DNA of 22,799 nt from assembly GCF_000003815.2 (NCBI RefSeq), contig NC_049991.1, positions 22,162,206 to 22,185,004 on the forward strand, read 5' to 3'. The stretch is from Branchiostoma floridae (taxonomy: Eukaryota > Chordata > Leptocardii > Amphioxiformes > Branchiostomatidae). The notes under the pieces are model-generated. The model ran no database searches, was not told the DNA's origin, and saw only the letters and a list, made by a program, of their open reading frames with translations. A program made the position numbers and the translations under genes. Positions 16,740 through 22,799 of the stretch are shown here, one piece after another; position 1 is the first letter of the stretch, and each line of letters opens with the position of its first letter.

Positions 16740-18093
16740 TAGACAGACAGACATACAGTGAGAGTCTGAGGACAAATTATTTTAGTCTTGAAGTAAGAAA
16801 ATGGTTCAGCATTTTCCCCGGGCCCTTATGTTTTCATCTTGACCTGACCTGAGACTGACTTACAAGCTTGAAATGTCCAGGAGACAAATAATCATGTGTC
16901 CTCTTAACATGTACAAGCTAGAGCAAGTAGAGGTAAGGAAAGGATATCTGTTGCAGCAGGAGTTCTGTATCCACTTCAGGCACACTTGAGAAGAACAAAC
17001 AAAGCTACGTGCTACGTGCCTGCTGTGCAAACAAACACTTTCACCACTTCTCAAGTCAGCTGAACATACACTAGTATAGTACTGTTACACACTTACACCT
17101 GTCCAATCTGTTTTAAAGCACTGATTCAGAACACCTGAGGGAAACAAATGGAACTACAGAGCCCACAGACCATAAGTTGTCGCATGGAAGTTTCACCTCA
17201 GGACACTGAGTAAAGTTAAACATTAGCATGTTACTGTGAAACTACACGTGACAACTCTCACAAGTCACAGAAGAAATCAGCAGTCCCAGAATTCAGATAT
17301 TATTCAATTATGAACTGTAGTACCAGAATTTCCCCATGTCTGTAAAAAGAATGGTACTACAAAAATTTTCCACATAATGCAGATAAAATTTCTGATGATC
17401 TGATGGCATTTTACATTGCAGGTAAAATTATTCTTATGGAATTGTTGGTATCCCTGACTCATGATCACATCCATACTAACCCCCATTGTTTCACCTCCTA
17501 AACAAAATATGATCGTAATGCTGAATGTTAAATGTTAAATCTGAAGATTTTGAACCTGGTGACACAAGGTCAGATCATCATCTTTGGTACTGATAAAATT
17601 CCTGATAATCTGATGACAACATTGCAGGTAATATTATTGTAGCTAGTTGTAAAGGAATTGTTGGTATCCCTGACTCACGATCTGACCCGCCCATCCTGAC
17701 CCCCATTGTTATAATGTATTGTTCCACCTGTAGGACTCCGCGCAGCACTTGAATATTTCATGAGGACAGATATAACATCAGCTCATCACATGGTAACCTG
17801 GATACAATAATAAACACTTAGTACACATGGGTGAGGGTGCGTAAATACTCACATTCAAGTTCTCAGAAAAACGTAAAATATTTGTTCCTGTGGCACTCAA
17901 AAAAACATTTTGTCATTTCTATCTTCCGGCATGTATTAGAAATAAAAAAGAGTAACATAATTGAGTGATGACATTAGTATTATATATTATAATAGTAATG
18001 TGGAGACACTGAAACTGACAGCAGAACCACACCCAGTCTCAGGGTCAGGAATGCACAGTCTACTATCAGCAGCTGCACCAAACTGATACAACG
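16740..18093 (-). other. Intron or 5' flanking DNA
   Basis: AT-rich. It contains two diverged units of about 115-140 bp (17384-17500 and 17594-17735) sharing CTGATGA/CTGATAA, ACATTGCAGGTAA, GGAATTGTTGGTATCCCTGA and CTGACCCCCATTGTT-like ends. No exon or transposon terminus identified otherwise. Confidence 0.6.
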
Positions 18094-18306
18094 CTAGTTC
18101 ACCTTTATTCGTAGGGTAACCTTTATCCGTTGTACCTTAAAACAGGATATTTAGGGATATCACGTTGATGGACAGTGGTTTCAAATTGCATCTTTTCAAA
18201 AGAATGCAGTTTAAGACCATCGTCAGTCCAACTGTTTTGATATCCCGAAATACCCTGGTGTTAAATACAACGGATAAAGGTTACCCTACGAATAAAGGTG
18301 AACTAG
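18094..18306. mobile_element. Foldback MITE with about 40-bp near-perfect terminal inverted repeats
   Basis: The left end CTAGTTCACCTTTATTCGTA, GGGTAACCTTTATCCGTTGTA is matched exactly in reverse by the right end TACAACGGATAAAGGTTACC, CTACGAATAAAGGTGAACTAG. A weaker second inner pair exists (AGGATATTTAGGGATATCA and TGATATCCCGAAATACCCT). The interior has no ORF. A clean target-site duplication could not be assigned. It resembles a repeat I recall from amphioxus. Confidence 0.92.
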
Positions 18307-18491
18307 TGTTATATACTAGCACAGTAGCACTAGTATTATAGTAATGTGTGTACACACATTTTACGGTTGAACCAATAGTGTAACACAACTTGAAACACAT
18401 TTAGCAATTTTTTTTGTTAAATGTTCCTAGTGTGAAGTCACAACAAAGACAAACATGTCAAGATTTACTATATTCAATACGTATGATCATT

Positions 18492-18861
18492 ATTACAGCC
18501 AGGCTTTTAGCTAGGATTTTATTATAGGGAGTCCAAATTTATTGTTGAGTCGCGGTAAGTGACTGTTGTAGGGGGGTCCGGGGGCATCCACCTTCCATGG
18601 TGCAGAGTTTTTGATGATTTTAAGTTTAAAAAGTGCATTCTAAGGTGTCCTAGGAGGTAAAAATACTGTTACAGATGTCACAGAAGAAGACTATAACCAC
18701 AGATGACCTAGTAGCATCGCTGGTCAATCAGAATTTCATGCCTGTCAGGGGATTTTTTCCCCAGTGTAAGGGCGCCCAGAGCTTCAAATTTCTTGTTATT
18801 CTAAGAAAAGTGCGTCCAGATGACGCGTTGACGCATGCCTGGCTAAAAGCTTGATTACAGC
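18492..18861. mobile_element. hAT-like MITE with perfect 8-bp target-site duplication
   Basis: The element 18500-18853 (354 bp) lies between ATTACAGC copies at 18492-18499 and 18854-18861. The left end is CAGGCTTTTAGCTAGG and the right end in reverse CAAGCTTTTAGCCAGG. The CA(R)G start and 8-bp duplication fit hAT elements. Inside is a G/C-rich GGGGGGTCCGGGGGCATCC segment. No transposase. Confidence 0.9.
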
Positions 18862-20309
18862 CTAAGTCTCCAAATTCTGATGGTAGAAACGAAGGGAAGC
18901 AGTGAGACACAGAAGCTCTTCCAAAAGTGGCTTCAAACAGCGATGTTTACTCTGTAGACTTTACTCTGTCACCCAGGCATCAACAACGTTTGTTACGTGA
19001 GACTGGGGAAGTCAAGTTGCCATGGTGACAGCAGGTACAGCAGGTGATGGTTTACCTGGTTACTATGGTAACAGAGTCATGACCAAACCATCTGTACAGT
19101 CCTTCAGTCTAGGCTCATGTGGGGGGTATTGAATTTTTGAAATAAACAAAATTTTGACCACAATAAAAATGTTGTCATCTTTTATTTGGAAATTTTTTTC
19201 ATTCACTTTAAACTATCTGAAGCAATTACTGCTGTAACTACGCAAGCATTTGTTACATTACTCAAAGATTACTAGAAAGTATGTAGCTGGGAGAATTTGC
19301 CCAAAATCAATTTGAGTAACTTGAGTAACTGCTTGAGTAGCTGCTTTTTGGCGATCTCATTACCTGGATGTCTCACCTTCATCGATGTAGCTGTGAGGAT
19401 TGAAAACATGATAATCTGTGTGAGTCTAAAGCAGCTTTACAGACATGCAGATGGGAGCTGTGAGGTCATCTCAAACTGACGCACACAGAAGCTAAGATTC
19501 TTTGAAAGGTTTGGAAGACTGATGCAACCTACGGTTGAGCAAGAAATCTCACTGTAACCTGAAGGTTATGAGCAAAGAACCCTTCAGACGTACACATAAC
19601 CTTAAGGGGTGCTCACATGCCTCAGGCTGTTACTGTCACCTTCTGTAATTAATGTCACAGTTAATCACCTGAACGGAAAAACTGGTTCTACTTCATTCCC
19701 CCGACCAAACCACCAGCCCTACACACACACCACCATCACATACCAGACAATAGATTTGACATAACTAGAAGTTCAAATTGCAAATGCCCTGTTTTCACCA
19801 TAATCCTTCATAAATCCTTGTAGATTGAAAAAAATAACATCAAAAAGAGTGGGCTTGAACCAGGCAGGACTTACAATACAAGGAGTCAGGGAACACAACA
19901 CAACACAACAACATACTAAAGGTAACCCTGAGTACCTTTAAGGAAACTTTGAGTTTGAATGTAAAAAATCAAATCATTATTCTCACAACCTGACATGGGA
20001 TCCTTTAAGGCATGTTTTAGTTACAGAGGTCATGAGTACCATGGGCACCTGGACAATGGTCTTCAGACAGGTGACATGTTCACTACAATTAAGTACACCT
20101 GAACCCTCTACCTGAACACTCAGGTATGTTTGTAAGGTAATCCATTACTTTCACTTTCAGACGAAATGTGGCAAAACTGTGGCATTTCACTTACCGTCAG
20201 GTGAGAAACTTACAGAACTTTACAGGTTAACAGAAGAGACAAAGTCTAAAGCATAGAAACAAAAACTGCATCTTTTGACCTCAATTGTTAAAGCTGAGCA
20301 AAGAACAAA
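18862..20309. other. Non-coding, nothing recognised
   Basis: AT-rich with short open frames only. A short run of CAACA repeats lies near 19896-19911. No splice-bounded exon, transposon terminus or RNA gene was seen. Confidence 0.45.
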
Positions 20310-20368
20310 TTGGAAAAAACTGGAAAACTGAAAAATTGGAAAACTGAAAAATTGGAAAACTGGAAAAT
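20310..20368. repeat. 16-bp tandem repeat, about 3.5 units
   Basis: TTGGAAAACTGAAAAA is repeated from about 20320 to 20367, with a diverged leading unit. Confidence 0.9.
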
Positions 20369-20620
20369 TATGCTTGTCACCGGTTAATAAAGCAAAGAGA
20401 TTGGAAGAGCTATTTCAACCCTATTGAATAAAGCTAATTTTTTTTTTGTTTTTTTTTTGTTTGTTTTGGTCTTCTAAATGTCTCTACAGAATCTCAAGGT
20501 TTGTATTTGTACAAAGAGAATATGAGGTTTATTTGTGTGTTCGAATCGCCAGTGGCTGCCTTGGGTTTAATAATAATAGAACGGTCCCTTTTTTGAGTTA
20601 CTCCAGTGGCCAAACATACC

Positions 20621-20910
20621 ACGGAGCAGAATTTCTCAGACACGTGTTCTACAGCAACATCACAATAATGTACAGTTCATGCCTGCGGAATACTGCCTGT
20701 AATAATGTAAGAGCAAACTTTGTCTCCACAAAAGCAAAAACACAAAAACACAGCCAAACATTACCAAAACATGCATATATGACGGAGCAGAATTTCTCAC
20801 ACGTGTTCTACAGCAACATCACAATAATGTACAGTTCATGCCTGCGGAATACTGCCTGTAATAATGTAAGAGCAAACTTTAGTCTCCCCTAAAGCAAAAA
20901 CACAAACACA
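20621..20910. repeat. Tandem duplication, two close units of about 130 bp
   Basis: ACGGAGCAGAATTTCTCA begins at 20621 and 20782; both continue CACGTGTTCTACAGCAACAT, CATGCCTGCGGAATACTGCC and AATAATGTAAGAGCAAACTT, nearly identical through an AGCAAAAACACAAA end. The units are separated by about 28 bp. A plus-strand open frame runs through both but has no ATG of quality and is a by-product. Confidence 0.95.
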
Positions 20911-21080
20911 GTAACTGTTATGATGATAATTAATAGCGAAGTCATCCAGGCGAACACATGTTACCAGGCATCGCGCGGTCAGCACAACACACAGAAACCC
21001 GGGACAACCTCCCCCCATGGGCCCTGAACAGGCCTCCCCTACCCCCCAAGTCTGTTCCCCTCTCCCTGCCCCAGTCTTAC

Positions 21081-21240
21081 CAGTTTCCTCACCATCACAG
21101 CTCTCTTCTGTCCCGTTTTCACGTTTAAAATCCGCCAGTAAATAAAAACATTCGCCTGAATCCTGCCGCCATGTTTAATCACTCCCGACATGCTCCGCGC
21201 TGCGCACCTGCCGAAAGTTGGGCGCACCTTAATTAATTCA
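21081..21240 (-). promoter_or_regulatory. Candidate CpG-rich promoter and 5' exon (minus strand)
   Basis: GC-rich DNA (GGTGCGCCCAACTTTCGG, GTGCGCAGCGCGGAGC) precedes ATG at 21191. The open frame (MSGVIKHGGRIQANVFIYW, then RILNVKTGQKRAVMVRKL) ends at a good donor CTG|GTAAGA (21080) in phase 0. It could be a 5' UTR exon of the TRPM-like gene, splicing to 16588, where the frame would stop at once; a further alternative first exon joining 1648 in frame; or the start of an unrelated gene. The peptide is not recognised. An overlapping ATGGCGGCAGG start gives only 15 codons. Confidence 0.35.
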
Positions 21241-21624
21241 CCTGTTCTGACGGGAGTTCTCTGTGACGTCTCTGATTTTCAACTTTGGAAAAAAAGTTGG
21301 AACTAGCTTGGTTTGCACTAAATGTGTTGCCAATTAACAAAATACAATATTCAAACGATACAAAGTCTTACTCTTAGCCCGGCTTCCAGACCCCAAGCCC
21401 GGTATCAATAATAACGGACACTGGAGTTGAATGTATCAATCACTGTCTCTACATTGAAATAAAGGGACGCAACAAGACAAATCAATTTATTATCAGCCAT
21501 TCCTGTACTAGAATAGTAGACTAGAATAGAATTATTACATTTAATCGGAACAAAGGCTATTACATTACATGAATCACGAGTAGAATTTATATACCAAGTA
21601 AGTTTACATACTCTCCAAGCAGAG
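21241..21624. other. Non-coding flank, nothing recognised
   Basis: AT-rich. CTAGAATAG/TAGAATAGA motifs are repeated near 21510-21530, and no gene is visible. Confidence 0.4.
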
Positions 21625-21785
21625 GTTAGGCTCCAGCTGTTTTTTTAAACGTTTTTTTAGTCGTTTTTATCGGGCTTTCTATTTTGTCATTTTTCTTGAA
21701 GTACGCCAGCCAGCAAGATAAAATGATATCGAAGAAAGCCCGTAAAAAACGCCTAAAAAACGTTTAAAAATAGCCGGTGCCTAAC
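21625..21785. mobile_element. Foldback MITE, 161 bp
   Basis: The left end GTTAGGCTCCAGCTG, TTTAAACGTTTTTTTAG and CGGGCTTTCT is mirrored by the right end AGAAAGCCCGTAAAAAACG, CCTAAAAAACGTTTAAAAA and CCGGTGCCTAAC. The arms cover about 55 bp each and leave a small loop. No clear target-site duplication was found. Confidence 0.85.
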
Positions 21786-22160
21786 GTACGTTTACATGCA
21801 GTAAATGCGTTGTCAATTGAAGTAAAAGTATTTCGTGAACCGTTAGCAAAGCCTGACTAATTGCGCTCCTAGCGGTCGGCCCGACAGTTACAAGGGAGGC
21901 CCAAGAACTCCGCCAGAGATTGTGCAAACACGGACTGTCATGATAGCCAAACGGACAAAAGATTCAACTTGACCCAGGAAGATGAGGAAATACTATCCCA
22001 ACACTTAGCTATGACATTGTACAATTATTGCAAGTTATGAACAAGACAGAACTTCATAAATAAACTAATTTCTCATCACAAAAGAAAGCTGCTGGCGTCT
22101 TAAGAAATCAATGATTTGTCATGTCACATTTGTAGCTAGAACTGAGTGCAATCCTTTGCC
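21786..22160. other. Non-coding, nothing recognised
   Basis: No open frame, repeat or transposon end of note. Confidence 0.4.
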
Positions 22161-22560
22161 AACCTGCGGTATTGTCGACGGGGAGTCGCAATCAATGGTC
22201 ACTCGCAAGTTTCCCGCCGCGTTTTGCTGACACCCGGAGAGATGTTGCTTTGAGGTGGTCAGAACATTCTGAAAGTGGTGGCTACTTCTGCACTCAGCGC
22301 TTCAGCCAGTTTCTGCGGTATGCAGGCCCGATGTGCGGCTAGTGCTTATTCCGTTTCTGTGGCGTTGTTGACGGCCGGGATTGCATCCGGAGTTACTACA
22401 AAGTTCAGGCCTTCAGAGAACAGAGACTCCCCGGTTATGTTACCTCATGGCCCCGTAGATTCTTCACACACCTGTCCTCCTTTCTGTCGCTATGCCGTCG
22501 TCTTGGACCCAAGCTTACGACACAGGGCAGGTTTGTTTGTTTGTTGACTGCGCGTCCCGC
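22160..22560. other. CpG-rich block, possible promoter or transposon remnant
   Basis: Roughly thirty CpG dinucleotides in about 400 bp, clearly denser than neighbours (GTCGACGGGGAGTCGCA, CCCGCCGCGTTTTGC, TGACGGCCGGGA). A plus-strand open frame (about 22255-22547) has its first ATG at 22320 and no recognisable domain, so no gene is called. Confidence 0.35.
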
Positions 22561-22710
22561 GCCTTACTTTTGCTTGAAGACGCCCCTGTATGAAGTTCCC
22601 GGGTTGGTTTGTTTGTTTGTTTGTTTGTTTACTCAATAACGCCCCGGCCTCCATACATCTGCTTGGAGACGTCCCTCTATCATGTTCTCTGTGGGAGTAG
22701 ACATCGACAA
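22531..22710. repeat. GTTT microsatellites in a short duplicated segment
   Basis: (GTTT)n lies at about 22531-22545 and 22606-22630. TGCTTGAAGACGCCCCTGTA (22571) and TGCTTGGAGACGTCCCTCTA (22660) are related, suggesting a diverged tandem duplication of about 90 bp. Confidence 0.7.
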
Positions 22711-22799
22711 GCAGAGGTTAGGCATCAACTGTTTTGACGTGCTTGTAGGACTTTATCTTTTGTCCCGTTTTCTTCATGTATGGCTGGTGGACACAAAGA
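22711..22799. mobile_element. Partial copy of the 21625 MITE family, cut by the window edge
   Basis: AAGCAGAGGTTAGGCATCAA, then CTGTTTT, TTTTGTCCCGTTTTCTTCATG and GGCTGG correspond in order to AAGCAGAGGTTAGGCTCCAG, CTGTTTT, TTTTGTCATTTTTCTTGAAG and CGCCAGCC of the element at 21625-21785. Confidence 0.65.

Noticed and set aside
20446-20892. 148-codon plus-strand open frame
   Set aside because: It starts in a poly-T tract and runs through a tandem duplication; the same residues occur twice because the DNA does.
22275-22547. 90-codon plus-strand open frame
   Set aside because: It opens at a GTG, the first ATG is at 22320, and no domain or splice support exists; left as a CpG-rich block.

Overview
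The window looks like invertebrate-deuterostome genomic DNA, most likely amphioxus (Branchiostoma). It is low in coding density. It holds multi-exon, intron-split coding sequence of a TRPM-type protein, 3' ends of non-LTR retrotransposons (LINEs), a tRNA-derived SINE with headless relatives, several short inverted-repeat DNA elements (MITEs), and many minisatellites. The species assignment rests on remembered resemblance of the LINE, SINE and MITE sequences to amphioxus repeats and was not searched.

One gene dominates and is read on the minus strand, from about 16.6 kb (or about 21.2 kb if a 5' UTR exon exists) leftward past position 1. Only its 5' part is present. The readable coding pieces are a 196-codon first exon (16556-15969), two paralogous short candidate first exons (9562-9407 and 6175-6035), and three common exons (1648-1457, 1003-896, 408-228). 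All junctions down to 408 are phase 0, so any of the three first exons can join the common exon at 1648. The last exon carries the start of the TRPM N-terminal homology (SLOG-type) region, with the hallmark PNLLISVTGGAKKF. Channel segments would lie beyond the left edge; whether the gene is a full channel or a SLOG-only relative cannot be seen.

The large intron space is built from duplications. A unit of about 3 kb is tandemly duplicated (about 3885-6935 and 6940-10575), and each copy carries one of the short first exons plus its upstream DNA. The second copy was later enlarged by a LINE fragment, a SINE and a hAT-like MITE. Other tandem duplications lie at 2588-3190, 9614-10190, 17384-17735 and 20621-20910. 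Minisatellites lie at 15-248 (26 bp), 4706-5252 (47 bp), 11718-12650 (about 100-117 bp with CAAA runs), 13064-13147 (30 bp), 15440-15968 (GT-rich) and 16608-16733 (42 bp).

The most striking signal is that two of these arrays are made from the gene's own exon/intron junctions. The exon at 408-228 is followed by nine tandem copies of its last bases plus its 5' splice site, and its 3' splice-site edge is copied twice more in the preceding intron. The 196-codon exon is followed by a GT-rich array holding four more copies of its own exon end plus donor. The right end (about 21.0-21.24 kb and 22.16-22.56 kb) is CpG-rich and may hold promoters, but no gene was recognised there.
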